DNA from: a virus | Virus record (IMG/VR): IMGVR_UViG_3300047552_002926 | Span: 1-50,464 of that record | DNA: 50,464 nucleotides | Strand: one strand, 5' to 3' | Part shown: positions 41,210 to 49,332 of the stretch, one piece after another | How the letters are laid out: every line of letters starts with the position of its first letter | Numbering within the stretch: position 1 is the first letter of the stretch | Program-made: the position numbers and the translations under genes | The notes under the pieces: generated by a model | Databases searched by the model: none | What the model was told of the DNA's origin: nothing | The model's input: only the letters and a program-made list of their open reading frames with translations

Positions 41210-41691
41210 CAGATAAAGAGACGATGCGGTTTGCGCTTGGGGAAATGAAGATAGGCAACTACAACAGTGCCGCCGAGCGTTTAGAAGCGGCACTAGCCAA
41301 GCAAGAGCAGCGGTGTGAATACTGCGATGGCACTGGCGACGTTCACGACCAAACTGGTGAATGGCGTGGCGTATGTGTTTGCGAAGCAGGAGCCAAGCAA
41401 TATCAGGGTGAGCTTGTAGCCTTGCCTTGTGTTGTGGTTGATGTTGATTACTCATTAGACACCGCTGCCGTATTGATACAAGACACCAGAGACTACGAAT
41501 TCAATAACTGTCAATACTGGCTGACAACTGAAAAGCCACAACCAGCGCAGAAGCCGTTGACAGGTGAGCAAAAACTTGAAATTGCTGAGTCGGCTGTTCT
41601 GAAATTTGACTGGTCAAACGACTATCTGCAAGCAATCGCTTTTGTAGTTGAGCAATGCGAAGCCGCCCACAGCATTAAGCACGACAAATGA
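41206..41691 (+). CDS. Hypothetical protein with DnaJ-like zinc motif
   Basis: A 161-aa protein. It has an N-terminal helix pair, then CEYCDGTGDVHD and VCVCEAG, resembling half of a DnaJ-type zinc finger. The C-terminal part ends QAIAFVVEQCEAAHSIKHDK. It resembles many phage proteins of Burkholderiales with the AKQEQ linker, also seen in the 364-aa protein at 48074. Function unknown. Confidence 0.58.
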   Translation: MTDKETMRFALGEMKIGNYNSAAERLEAALAKQEQRCEYCDGTGDVHDQTGEWRGVCVCEAGAKQYQGELVALPCVVVDVDYSLDTAAVLIQDTRDYEFNNCQYWLTTEKPQPAQKPLTGEQKLEIAESAVLKFDWSNDYLQAIAFVVEQCEAAHSIKHDK

Positions 41692-41870
41692 CCCACTACT
41701 TCGCCCCCAACACCATCGAGCATCACGCTCGAAAGGTTCCTAACAAATGGTTGCTTCGTGCAGCCATTGTTTTTTTGTGCGGTTGCTTTGATCTGGTGGT
41801 TGCTATGACACCAGAACAAGCCCTCGCTTTTGTGCTGGTTGCAGCATTTATTGATTTTTTGATTGGATAA
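41688..41870 (+). CDS. 60-aa membrane protein
   Basis: Two hydrophobic segments (LLRAAIVFLCGCFDLVVAM and ALAFVLVAAFIDFLIG). ATGA overlap with the upstream gene and end just before the recT start. Function unknown. Confidence 0.55.
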   Translation: MTHYFAPNTIEHHARKVPNKWLLRAAIVFLCGCFDLVVAMTPEQALAFVLVAAFIDFLIG

Positions 41871-41874
41871 CGAA

Positions 41875-42975
41875 ATGACAAATACAGACCTAGCCGTTAA
41901 ATCGGCAGATAGCCTTCCAGTTTTGGCAACGAGTAGCGCATCTCTAATGATGGACTCGGCAAGCCTCGACAAGATGGAGCGATTGGCAAACATGATGGCA
42001 ACCGCCAAATCAACAGTTCCAAATCACTTTAAGGGTAGCGTCGGCGACTGCCTTGCAGTGGTAATGCAATCTGTAACGTGGCAGATGAACCCATTTGCAG
42101 TCGCGCAAAAAACATTCCTAGTAAGCGGTGTTCTTGGATATGAGGCTCAGCTAGTGAGCGCGGTAATCAACAACAGCGGGGCAGTTAAAGATCGCTTTCA
42201 CTTTGAGTGGTTTGGCTCTTGGGAAAAGATTATTGGGAAGTTCAAAAAAGTTACATCCAAAACAAAAAAGGATGACAACGGGAACTTCAAAGAGTACATC
42301 GTCCCTGCATGGGAAATTTCAGACGAACAAGGTCTAGGGGTACGAGTTTGGGCAACTATTAAGGGTGAATCAGAACCCCGAGTGCTTGAGTTGCTGATGA
42401 CGCAAGCGCGTACACGAAATTCAACGCTGTGGACAGAAGACCCAAAGCAGCAGCTTGCATACTTGGCTCAAAAACGATGGGCGCGTTTGTATGCGCCTGA
42501 CGTAATTCTTGGTGTCTACACACCCGACGAACTTGAATCATTCAAGCCGCCCGTCAACATGGGCAATGTGGACGAGGTTGGCTCGGGTGCAAAAGAGGTC
42601 GATGCAGACCAGCTCCTAAAAGAAGGTTGGGCAAAGGCTGCGAAAGGTATGACTGAGTTTGGCCCTTGGTTCAACGGTTTGCCTAAATCATCAGAAGGCA
42701 ACCACCGACCAACTATTGAGCCTCACCGTGCAGCAATGCTTGCAAAAGCCCGAGAGGTTGATAGCTCTCGAACGATAGATGCCGAAGTTAAGGCACCTAA
42801 AGATTCGCAGGTTGTCATTACCTACGCGAAAGTGATGGAAAGCCTCATAGCTGCAAAAAATCACGAGCAGCTTGATTCGGCTGCTGACTTGATCGGTGAG
42901 GTATCAGACCCGAAGCAACGTGCAGAGCTAACCGCCAAGTACGAGGCGCTTCAATCAACTATGCAAGCGGAGTAA
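41875..42975 (+). CDS. recT: RecT-family single-strand annealing protein
   Basis: A 366-aa RecT/Bet-type protein from the ATG at 41875; it anneals complementary single strands in phage recombination. Family patterns are ANMMATAKSTVPNHFKGSVG, AVVMQSVTWQMNPFAVAQK, GYEAQLVSAVINNSGAV and YLAQKRWARLYAPDVILGVY. Its partner exonuclease follows 3 bp later. In this arm of lambdoid phages the recombination pair is transcribed from pL, which fits the promoter at 39.4 kb. The same single-strand handling could bear on DGR homing, but that is speculation. Confidence 0.93.
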   Translation: MTNTDLAVKSADSLPVLATSSASLMMDSASLDKMERLANMMATAKSTVPNHFKGSVGDCLAVVMQSVTWQMNPFAVAQKTFLVSGVLGYEAQLVSAVINNSGAVKDRFHFEWFGSWEKIIGKFKKVTSKTKKDDNGNFKEYIVPAWEISDEQGLGVRVWATIKGESEPRVLELLMTQARTRNSTLWTEDPKQQLAYLAQKRWARLYAPDVILGVYTPDELESFKPPVNMGNVDEVGSGAKEVDADQLLKEGWAKAAKGMTEFGPWFNGLPKSSEGNHRPTIEPHRAAMLAKAREVDSSRTIDAEVKAPKDSQVVITYAKVMESLIAAKNHEQLDSAADLIGEVSDPKQRAELTAKYEALQSTMQAE

Positions 42976-42978
42976 CCA

Positions 42979-43689
42979 ATGCGAATAGTCGAATGCGAAC
43001 AAGGAAGCGAGGAATGGCACAAGGCTCGCGCTGGAGTCATTACCGCCTCCATGTTCAAGGTTGCTAGGTCACGCCTAAAGGTTGGTCCACGTAAAGGTGA
43101 CTTCACTGATGCCAGCAAAAACTACGCTTTCCGAATCGCCATTGAGCGAATCGGTGGGAAGCCTCTCGACGAAGGGTTTTCAACATGGCAAATGAAGCGC
43201 GGCAACGAGCTTGAGCCAAAAGCCAGATCACGACACGAAGAAGAAGCCGCCGTGATTGTTGAACGCGCCGGATTTGTTCTCACGGACGATGGCGTATTTG
43301 GAGCAAGTGCAGACGGGTTGATTGGTGATGACGAGGGTAGTGAATACAAGTGCCTAGTGTCGCCAGAAGGTTTGCGCGAGATTCTGATCAATGACGACAT
43401 AGGTGAATTTCTAGATCAGGTATATGGCTGTCTCTGGATTACAGGGCGTAAGCGTTGGCACTTTGGCCTCTACTGCCCTCCCCTTGCCGACATTGGAAGA
43501 GACTTCACTTTGAAAATTTTGAAGCGTGACGACGACTACATCTTTGAACTAGAAAAAGACTTGATTGATTTCAAGTCAATGGCAGATGGCTACGAGAGAA
43601 CTCTGCGACTAGACATTGAATCAGGAAAGGCGCAAATCAACGATCTGCAAGTTGAAGCCTCCCTGCAAGTTGAAGAAATTGATTTTTAA
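42979..43689 (+). CDS. YqaJ/lambda-exo type exonuclease
   Basis: A 236-aa 5'-3' exonuclease of the YqaJ family, partner of RecT. Active-site residues are visible: GSEEWHKARAGVITAS near residue 10, an Asp in GASADGLIGD, and the Glu-x-Lys of SEYKC (about residues 113-115). It makes 3' overhangs for RecT. Confidence 0.93.
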   Translation: MRIVECEQGSEEWHKARAGVITASMFKVARSRLKVGPRKGDFTDASKNYAFRIAIERIGGKPLDEGFSTWQMKRGNELEPKARSRHEEEAAVIVERAGFVLTDDGVFGASADGLIGDDEGSEYKCLVSPEGLREILINDDIGEFLDQVYGCLWITGRKRWHFGLYCPPLADIGRDFTLKILKRDDDYIFELEKDLIDFKSMADGYERTLRLDIESGKAQINDLQVEASLQVEEIDF

Positions 43690-43698
43690 GGAATCGAA

Positions 43699-44691
43699 AT
43701 GGAACAAGTAGAAGTTTTAGACAGGGCTGAAATTAACGGCCAGACGGTGATTGTTGAATACTCGAAGACGGAGGCAGCCCTGGCTGTGCTGCGTGGCAAA
43801 TATGAAAACGTAGTATTTGACTGCACCACCACAAAGGGCGACAAAGAAGCGCGATCTGCCAGACTTGATCTAACGACACTCCGCACAAGTCTTGAGAAGA
43901 AGCGAAAAGAACTCAAGGCTCCAGCGCTTGATCTTGGTAAAAAAATTGACAGCGAAGCCGAGCGCGTAACAGTTGAAATCGTCAAACTTGAAAAGCCGAT
44001 TGACGAGCAGATCAAGGCAGACGAAGCAAGACGCGCAGCCGAAAAATTTGAGCGTGATCGCATAGAGGCCGAGCGCATTCAGGCATTACAGGACAAGATC
44101 ACAAGCATTCACGCGTTTGTCCAAAAATGCCACGGCATCAGCGCCGAGCGAATTGCAACTGGCATTGAAAAGGTAAAACTGATTGATACCAACCAAGACG
44201 TGTTCTTTGAGTTCTCAACAGATGCAACTGCCGCTAAGTCGGCAACTTTACAGGCCATGCAGGAGCTTCACGCGAAAGCTGTAGGCAGCGAAGCGGTGGC
44301 AGCAAAGGTTGAGGCGCAGCGCATCGAAAACGAGCGAGTCGCCGCAGAGCAGAAGGTGTTGGCCGATTCTCTAGCTCTGCAAAAGGCCGAACTAGATAAG
44401 GCTGCTGCTGATGTTGCAAAGGCTTCGGCATTACTTGAGGAATCAAGCAAAAAGCCAGAGGCCATGCCAGCGCCCCAATCGGCAGCAGTCGCCCAATCTT
44501 CGGTAACTACAACGCTCACAAGCGTGGCAAGTACTGGAATAGCAGCCTTTTCAGCCAACACCAGCAGTAGCGTACCCACTATTTCAGCCATCCGCAAGGA
44601 ACTGAATGAACGGCTCGACAAGTTAGGCGAGTCAGAACTAAAGCGGATTCTCAGTTTTGTCGTCTCCCGATACGAACTGCAAGCCGCCTAA
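43699..44691 (+). CDS. Coiled-coil phage protein of the recombination operon
   Basis: A 330-aa protein with an N-terminal globular part, two long coiled coils (about 65-130 and 185-255, with ARRAAEKFERDRIEAERIQA), a Ser/Thr/Ala-rich linker and a C-terminal helix pair (ELNERLDKLGESELKRILSF). Similar proteins follow recT/exo in many phages (DUF1351-like place). The role may be to support exonuclease or recombinase; not known. Confidence 0.65.
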   Translation: MEQVEVLDRAEINGQTVIVEYSKTEAALAVLRGKYENVVFDCTTTKGDKEARSARLDLTTLRTSLEKKRKELKAPALDLGKKIDSEAERVTVEIVKLEKPIDEQIKADEARRAAEKFERDRIEAERIQALQDKITSIHAFVQKCHGISAERIATGIEKVKLIDTNQDVFFEFSTDATAAKSATLQAMQELHAKAVGSEAVAAKVEAQRIENERVAAEQKVLADSLALQKAELDKAAADVAKASALLEESSKKPEAMPAPQSAAVAQSSVTTTLTSVASTGIAAFSANTSSSVPTISAIRKELNERLDKLGESELKRILSFVVSRYELQAA

Positions 44692-44695
44692 CCCC

Positions 44696-44720
44696 AAGCC
44701 CTCACCCCGAGGGCTTTTTT
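44696..44720 (+). terminator. Terminator after the recombination genes
   Basis: AGCCCTC (44697-44703) pairs with GAGGGCT, followed by six T to 44720. It is nearly the same stem as the ncRNA terminator at 40147-40171. It separates recT/exo from the DGR part, so the DGR needs read-through or its own promoter, which I could not identify. Confidence 0.85.
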
Positions 44721-44748
44721 CTGCAACTTTGAAAGTAATGGAGCCACC

Positions 44749-45141
44749 GTGAGCGCCCTACCCGAACTAACTCCCACGCCTACCAATTCCAGCAACCTAA
44801 CGCCTGAACTCACAAATCGCGGCTTAACTTTTTGGCCAATACCTGAGTTTGACGATATGGCACTGGCGTTTGGTGCAAATGCCAGCGCGTACTTTGACAG
44901 ACGCGATCTTCCAGAAATTCCAAGATCATTTGAGAAAAAGGCATCCGACCTGTTTTTCAAAGGTGGCGGCATTGAAGTAAGCGATGACATTGATGCATTG
45001 AAGGCAACAAGGGCTATCCGTGCGTGGCTTTCATCATTTGCACCATCGCATGAAAGCAAAGAGGCAACGGTTGCCTACGCACTGTGGTGCTGGTCAGATG
45101 AAGCGCTAGAGGCACGTAAATCATTGCAGGTAACTGCATGA
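44749..45141 (+). CDS. Hypothetical protein before the DGR
   Basis: A 130-aa protein with a GTG start after GGAG. Pattern RGLTFWPIPEFDDMALAFGA, then a helical end (AYALWCWSDEALEARKSL). Not recognised. Its stop is overlapped by the next small gene. Confidence 0.58.
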   Translation: MSALPELTPTPTNSSNLTPELTNRGLTFWPIPEFDDMALAFGANASAYFDRRDLPEIPRSFEKKASDLFFKGGGIEVSDDIDALKATRAIRAWLSSFAPSHESKEATVAYALWCWSDEALEARKSLQVTA

Positions 45142-45296
45142 GCCACTACAAACCAACCCCCACCCCAATGCGTCAAGGCGCACAGGATGCCTTCACCAAG
45201 CCCTCAGTGGTACTAGGCCAGCGCATCGAGCGCAAGGCTCCCCACGGTGGCCCCGTTGGTCAGCTCAAAGACCGCAAACAACATCACAACGATTGA
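45138..45296 (+). CDS. 52-aa basic protein
   Basis: A short frame from the ATG at 45138 (ATGA overlap) to TGA at 45296. Rich in Pro, Lys, Arg and His (MSHYKPTPTPMRQ, ending KDRKQHHND). Probably disordered and nucleic-acid binding; the role is unknown. Confidence 0.52.
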   Translation: MSHYKPTPTPMRQGAQDAFTKPSVVLGQRIERKAPHGGPVGQLKDRKQHHND

Positions 45297-45305
45297 AAGA
45301 AAACT

Positions 45306-45812
45306 ATGAACATCGGAACAGTAAACATCAACATCACCCACGGTCAATCAAGCGTGGCCCGTGCCTTCATCGAGGCAATGCTCCGCAGCCCAGAAACTGG
45401 CGAATCAGAGTCTATTGAAACAAGTCATGCAGTCCCACAAATCGGCGAATACTGGCAAGGTCAAGGCGGCATCTATGCAGGTATGTGCCGAGGCTTGAAC
45501 GGTGAGCGTGATTACCCATTGATTCTTTTTACCGAAATCACAGAGACAGAGCGAAATTGGAAAGACAGTCTTGATGCCTCAAAGGAAATCACAGCCGATG
45601 GCCACCAAGACTTTCATGTACCAACAAAAGAAGAAAGCGCCCTGCTCTACGCAAACCTGAAAGACAAGTTTGATGCAGATACGTGGTACTGGACGAGTAC
45701 GCAGTACTCAGACAGCCACGCTTGGATTCAGTACTTCGACAACGGCCATCAGAACGACACCAGCAAGTCTTCCGAGCGCCGCTGCTGTTTCGTCCGCAGA
45801 TTAGTCCTTTAA
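45306..45812 (+). CDS. DGR target protein 1 (DUF1566 / C-type-lectin-like)
   Basis: A 168-aa variable protein. The N-terminal 45 residues are a separate segment (MNIGTVNINITHG...). From about residue 48 follows a DUF1566-like fold with DFHVPTKEESALLYANLKDK, TWYWTSTQ and a C-terminal FVRR, as in many DGR targets of the C-type-lectin group. The variable repeat covers residues 133-165, and seven codons differ from the template. No signal peptide or membrane helix, and no virion-attachment part that I recognise. It is the first gene of the cassette target-avd-TR-RT, the same order as in Bordetella phage BPP-1. Confidence 0.9.
   Translation: MNIGTVNINITHGQSSVARAFIEAMLRSPETGESESIETSHAVPQIGEYWQGQGGIYAGMCRGLNGERDYPLILFTEITETERNWKDSLDASKEITADGHQDFHVPTKEESALLYANLKDKFDADTWYWTSTQYSDSHAWIQYFDNGHQNDTSKSSERRCCFVRRLVL
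45702..45800 (+). repeat. DGR variable repeat 1 (VR1)
   Basis: 99 bp aligned without gaps to the template repeat. Seven differences, every one at a template adenine: AAC to CAC, TAC, GAC, GAC, ACC and AGC, and AAT to CAT. The final 33 bp are identical to the template. The flank 45801-45826 is identical to the VR2 flank. Confidence 0.96.
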
Positions 45813-45828
45813 ACCTTTAATCCTTTAT

Positions 45829-46188
45829 ATGCTTCACACCGATCTTCCAATTTATAAAAAAGGCTGCGAGCTTGTCTCGTTGGCCTTTCAGGTTCAAACG
45901 CAAATGCGCCGTGACTTCAAGCGCTCATTAGGCGAGAAGATCACGAGCCATTGCACTGAAATGGTTAATTTGATGGCACTAGCAAATGCATCAAGAGGCC
46001 ATCAACGCGCAGAGCATATTCGGGTACTGCTTGAAACGCAGCACGCAACGACTGTTCTCATGCGCGTATGTCACGACTCAAGACTTGTATCAACAAAACT
46101 TTGGGCTGAGTCAGTGCAATTGCTTGATGGAATTGGTAAGCAAGGTGGTGGCTGGTTGAAATCAAGCAAGAACACGCCTGTTGTATGA
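45829..46188 (+). CDS. avd: DGR accessory variability determinant (Avd)
   Basis: A 119-aa helical protein of the Avd / S23-ribosomal-insert-like four-helix bundle type: DLPIYKKGCELVSLAFQVQT at the start, FKRSLGEKITSHCTEMVNLM and a late ILL-type helix. In known DGRs it forms a basic barrel that binds the RT and template RNA and is needed for mutagenic cDNA. It lies between target 1 and the template repeat; its stop overlaps a possible RT start (ATGA). Confidence 0.9.
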   Translation: MLHTDLPIYKKGCELVSLAFQVQTQMRRDFKRSLGEKITSHCTEMVNLMALANASRGHQRAEHIRVLLETQHATTVLMRVCHDSRLVSTKLWAESVQLLDGIGKQGGGWLKSSKNTPVV

Positions 46189-47555
46189 CGGTCAAGGCCC
46201 TCATTCCCGTGCGTACATTGAATCTGGTTATGCCCCTAGCTCAAAAGGCTACGGATATGCGCTCCACAGAAACTGCCGAACAATCGCTCGGTATGTCTGG
46301 CGCAATTTCTACGTTGATCGGCTCAGACCTTCGGCGTGGCGATGTGAAAAGCATACAAAGACGCAGTACTCAGACAGCAACGCTTGGATTCAGAACTTCA
46401 ACAACGGCAATCAGAACAACAACAACAAGTCTTCCGAGCGCCGCTGCTGTTTCGTCCGCAGAAACAAACTTGCCAACATTCGACCAGCTCGTGCAAGCCT
46501 ACCTAGATTGCAGAAAGAGCAAACGCAACAGCTCAAGTTGCAGGGCTTTTGAAGATCATCTAGAAAGGAACTTGTGCGACGTATATGAAGAGTTGATTTC
46601 TGGCAAATATCAGCCAAGTCGATCAATTTGCTTCGTAATCACGCAGCCAAAGCCAAGAGAGGTTTGGGCTGCTGAGTTTAAGGATAGGGTTGTTCATCAT
46701 CTGCTTTACAACCATATAAGCCCACGCTTTTATGCGAGTTTTATTGCGAATAGTTGCGCTTGCATCCCAACCAGAGGAACCTTATACGCAGCCGAGCGCC
46801 TTGAGCATAGTGTTCGATCTATTACGCAGAACTGGAGCAAGTCGGCGCATTATCTAAAGATGGATTTATCCAACTTCTTTGTTGCGATTGATAAAAACGT
46901 ACTTCGTGAGCAGTTGGCGATGCGGGTCATTGAGCCTTGGTGGATGAATCTTACAGAGTCGATACTTTTTCACGACCCTCGCTTAAATGTGGAGGTCAGA
47001 GGAAACGGCAAGACTCTTGCGCTTGTGCCGCCTCATAAAAGCCTGTTCAATGCGCCTGATCACTGCGGGTTACCGATTGGAAATCTAAGCAGTCAGTTTT
47101 TTGCAAATGTTTATCTTGATGCCCTTGACCAATATTGCAAGCACAAGATTGGCGCAAAGCATTACGTTAGATATGTTGATGACTTCATCATCCTTCATGA
47201 GTCAGCCGAGTGGCTAAACGATGCATTAAGACGAATTACAGAATGGCTACCACTTCGACTTGGTGCAAATTTAAACCCGAGAAAAACAATATTGCAGCCA
47301 ATCCATAGAGGCATCGACTTTGTTGGGCACGTTATCAAGCCTTGGCGCAGAACAACAAGAAAACGAACGATTAGAACGGCACTCAGCCGGATTAGATCAA
47401 TTTCAGACGATGAAACATTTGAAACTGGAAACAGCTATTTAGGGCTTTTTGGTCAAGCAAGCCATAGCCATTCAGACCGCGCACAAATTGCAAACGCATT
47501 GCGATTGCGTGGTCACTCAGTCCAGCAGGACTTAACAAAGATTTTCAGAAAGTAG
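46185..47555 (+). CDS. DGR reverse transcriptase
   Basis: RNA-directed DNA polymerase that copies the TR RNA with errors at adenines. On the full frame (456 aa) the motifs are: PREVWAAEFKDRVVHHLL near 157-174, LKMDLSNFF with Asp227, GLPIGNLSSQFFANVYLD (295-312), RYVDDFIIL with the catalytic YVDD at 330-333, and FVGHVIKPW near 379. No maturase or endonuclease domain is present, so it is not a group II intron RT. The start is uncertain. The ATG at 46185 overlaps the avd stop in the style of this operon and would put the TR inside the coding frame. TTG at 46470, eight bases after the TR, gives 361 aa, the more usual DGR RT size. Confidence 0.94.
   Translation: MTVKALIPVRTLNLVMPLAQKATDMRSTETAEQSLGMSGAISTLIGSDLRRGDVKSIQRRSTQTATLGFRTSTTAIRTTTTSLPSAAAVSSAETNLPTFDQLVQAYLDCRKSKRNSSSCRAFEDHLERNLCDVYEELISGKYQPSRSICFVITQPKPREVWAAEFKDRVVHHLLYNHISPRFYASFIANSCACIPTRGTLYAAERLEHSVRSITQNWSKSAHYLKMDLSNFFVAIDKNVLREQLAMRVIEPWWMNLTESILFHDPRLNVEVRGNGKTLALVPPHKSLFNAPDHCGLPIGNLSSQFFANVYLDALDQYCKHKIGAKHYVRYVDDFIILHESAEWLNDALRRITEWLPLRLGANLNPRKTILQPIHRGIDFVGHVIKPWRRTTRKRTIRTALSRIRSISDDETFETGNSYLGLFGQASHSHSDRAQIANALRLRGHSVQQDLTKIFRK
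46364..46462 (+). repeat. DGR template repeat (TR)
   Basis: 99 bp rich in AAC codons (a run of four AAC then AAG near 46414-46428). Both variable repeats match it except at adenines, so it is the non-variable donor. Its 3' flank diverges from both VR flanks right after CGCAGA. It lies between avd and the RT core, inside the long open frame of the RT. Confidence 0.96.
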
Positions 47556-47557
47556 CC

Positions 47558-47743
47558 ATGACCCCCACAACCGACATAGCCACACCCGAACAACTCCAAC
47601 GTCGAGTCCTGCGCCTTGAGGCTGTAATCAAAGCAATCCACGAAGGCAAGACGCTAGAGGAATATCAGTTGGCACGTTTTGGTGCCTTTTCAGCGGTGGG
47701 CATCAAGTGCTCAATGCTGGATGAAATCGGGGGTGCGAAGTGA
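47558..47743 (+). CDS. Small protein after the RT
   Basis: A 61-aa protein with a helical core (QLQRRVLRLEAVIKAIHEGKTL). It starts 2 bp after the RT stop and overlaps the next gene by GTGA. Not recognised. It might be part of the DGR cassette or an ordinary operon gene. Confidence 0.58.
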   Translation: MTPTTDIATPEQLQRRVLRLEAVIKAIHEGKTLEEYQLARFGAFSAVGIKCSMLDEIGGAK

Positions 47744-47919
47744 AGTACAACAACGCAGAGCACATGATGGAAATATTTGGAGGCGGCTTTGTAAAAGCCT
47801 TGGTCGATCTTTGGTATCGAGCTGACAGCACAAACAAACAACGGTTACGTGCCGCATTCCCTGAGTATTTCGAGAGATACGAGCTGATGTTCAAACGACA
47901 CAAAGAAAGCCAAGCATGA
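47740..47919 (+). CDS. 59-aa protein
   Basis: GTG start at 47740 overlapping the previous stop. It reads MKYNNAEHMMEIFGGGFVKA and ends with a basic helix (FERYELMFKRHKESQA). It overlaps the next gene by ATGA. Unknown function. Confidence 0.58.
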   Translation: MKYNNAEHMMEIFGGGFVKALVDLWYRADSTNKQRLRAAFPEYFERYELMFKRHKESQA

Positions 47920-48077
47920 CCACCTTCTACAACCTTCGCGTAGGTGACAAAGTTCAAATCAAAGACGAGGTGCACACCATCATCGGCAAATCATTAGGCC
48001 GCGACTGGAGCGCTTTGCGTACCGATGCTGGCCTTGTCAAAGTAACAAAAAAACAAAATTTTGAGGTAATGAAATGA
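47916..48077 (+). CDS. 53-aa beta-type protein
   Basis: MTTFYNLRVGDKVQIKDEVH, then HTIIGKSLGRDWSALRTDAG. Looks like a small beta-barrel (KOW or SH3-like) protein. ATGA overlaps on both sides. Function unknown. Confidence 0.55.
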   Translation: MTTFYNLRVGDKVQIKDEVHTIIGKSLGRDWSALRTDAGLVKVTKKQNFEVMK

Positions 48078-49168
48078 CACCGCAAATCTACCTGATCAGC
48101 AACCCAACCAAACCGACCCACCGCCGCTTGAGTTTTAAGGATGACATGACCACCTTTGAGAAAGGCTTGGGATGGGCTTCCGAGTTGGTGGCCGGTGATG
48201 ATGCAGTCACCCCGCCCGTGCGCGAGGCTATGGGGTGGCCTTGTGAAATTGAGACCGCAGATTTTGCGAAAGACACCATCACACTCAAGATGAAATCTGG
48301 TGATTACAAGGTTTCTGCTGGACACCATTGGTTATCCACTTCTGCCAAGCAAGAGCAGCGGGCCGTAAGTGAGCAATTGGGTGAGCCTGTGGCACACGTT
48401 CGTGTAAGCGGCGGCATGCTTGGTGGTGCAAGGCGTGGTAAGGGTATGAGCGAATTACCAGACGGGGATTATTCGCTCTACATCACACCACTAGCCAAGC
48501 AAGAGCAGGGTGAGCCTGACTTTTCAAAAAGTAAAACTCTTTTGTCTGAGCTTTGGAAAAACCCCTTGTACTCTTTGCAAGATCGTTTGCTAATGGCTGA
48601 TGGTGCGGTGTCTTTTCGTGATGAAGTGATTGCAAATTTGCGAAAGCAGCAAGAGCAGGGTGAGCCTGTTGCTAAGTACAGCGACATAGTTTCTGATGGT
48701 GGATTCGATCCTCGCAATCAGTTTGACGCTACACCACAACAACGCAAGCCGCTGCCACCAGTTGAAGGCGACTTGTTGCCACAAGTTGGCTCAAAGGTTC
48801 TCATTTACCTTGCGAGTCAAGAGGGATGGGTAGAGCACACCGTTGTTGGCTACTACGTTTGGGGCGGCTTGGATGGTCGCGAAGAACGGATGCACAGAGT
48901 TTTTGTGAGAGTTGTCGATGCTGATGGCATCTTGAACGCTCGAATGCTGCGCGATGTGCGGCCAGTCGAAGCCGCCCACGGCATAGCACCACAAACCAAG
49001 TCAGCAGCGCAAGAAGGTTGGAAGCTGCTTCCTATTGAGCCGACATTCGATCAGATCATTGCTGCTGCAAAGGCTGCAAAACAATACATGGATGAATGTG
49101 GCGTCAACAGTCCAACAGTGATTTATCAAGCAATGCTCGCAGCAGCACCACAAGGGAGCAAGCCATGA
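48074..49168 (+). CDS. Mosaic hypothetical protein with EQ-rich linkers
   Basis: A 364-aa protein built of three short modules joined by the recurring linker AKQEQGEPV / KQQEQGEPVAKY (about residues 90-105, 140-150 and 190-202). The middle has SLQDRLLMADGAVSFRDEVI; the end has LPIEPTFDQIIAAAKAAKQYM, a module seen at the end of other phage proteins. Probably an assembly of mobile small domains; no enzyme motif seen. Confidence 0.6.
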   Translation: MTPQIYLISNPTKPTHRRLSFKDDMTTFEKGLGWASELVAGDDAVTPPVREAMGWPCEIETADFAKDTITLKMKSGDYKVSAGHHWLSTSAKQEQRAVSEQLGEPVAHVRVSGGMLGGARRGKGMSELPDGDYSLYITPLAKQEQGEPDFSKSKTLLSELWKNPLYSLQDRLLMADGAVSFRDEVIANLRKQQEQGEPVAKYSDIVSDGGFDPRNQFDATPQQRKPLPPVEGDLLPQVGSKVLIYLASQEGWVEHTVVGYYVWGGLDGREERMHRVFVRVVDADGILNARMLRDVRPVEAAHGIAPQTKSAAQEGWKLLPIEPTFDQIIAAAKAAKQYMDECGVNSPTVIYQAMLAAAPQGSKP

Positions 49169-49332
49169 ACTTTGAAACATTAGGAACGGCAGCCGCGCTT
49201 GTATCGGGGTGGATTGTGGTGGTGTTAATTTGCTTTTTAGCGCTAGAGCTGACTTGGATGCTCGCCAAGCGCATCGTTGGGATGGCACGGATTCTTAAAG
49301 CCATTGCAACACTAAACAGGATCGACAAATGA
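49165..49332 (+). CDS. 55-aa membrane protein
   Basis: MNFETLGTAAALVSGWIVVV followed by more hydrophobic residues makes one or two membrane helices (about 6-35), then a basic helix. ATGA overlaps both neighbours. Unknown. Confidence 0.55.
   Translation: MNFETLGTAAALVSGWIVVVLICFLALELTWMLAKRIVGMARILKAIATLNRIDK

Noticed and set aside
46181-46552. Third DGR target read in the target frame across the TR
   Set aside because: The sequence before the TR lacks the DUF1566-like part found in both targets, and the frame runs on past the homing segment without the conserved end.
46185-47555. Group II intron, retron or abortive-infection RT
   Set aside because: No maturase/HNH domain, no intron RNA ends and no msr/msd pattern; the adjacent avd, TR and two adenine-variable repeats mark a DGR.
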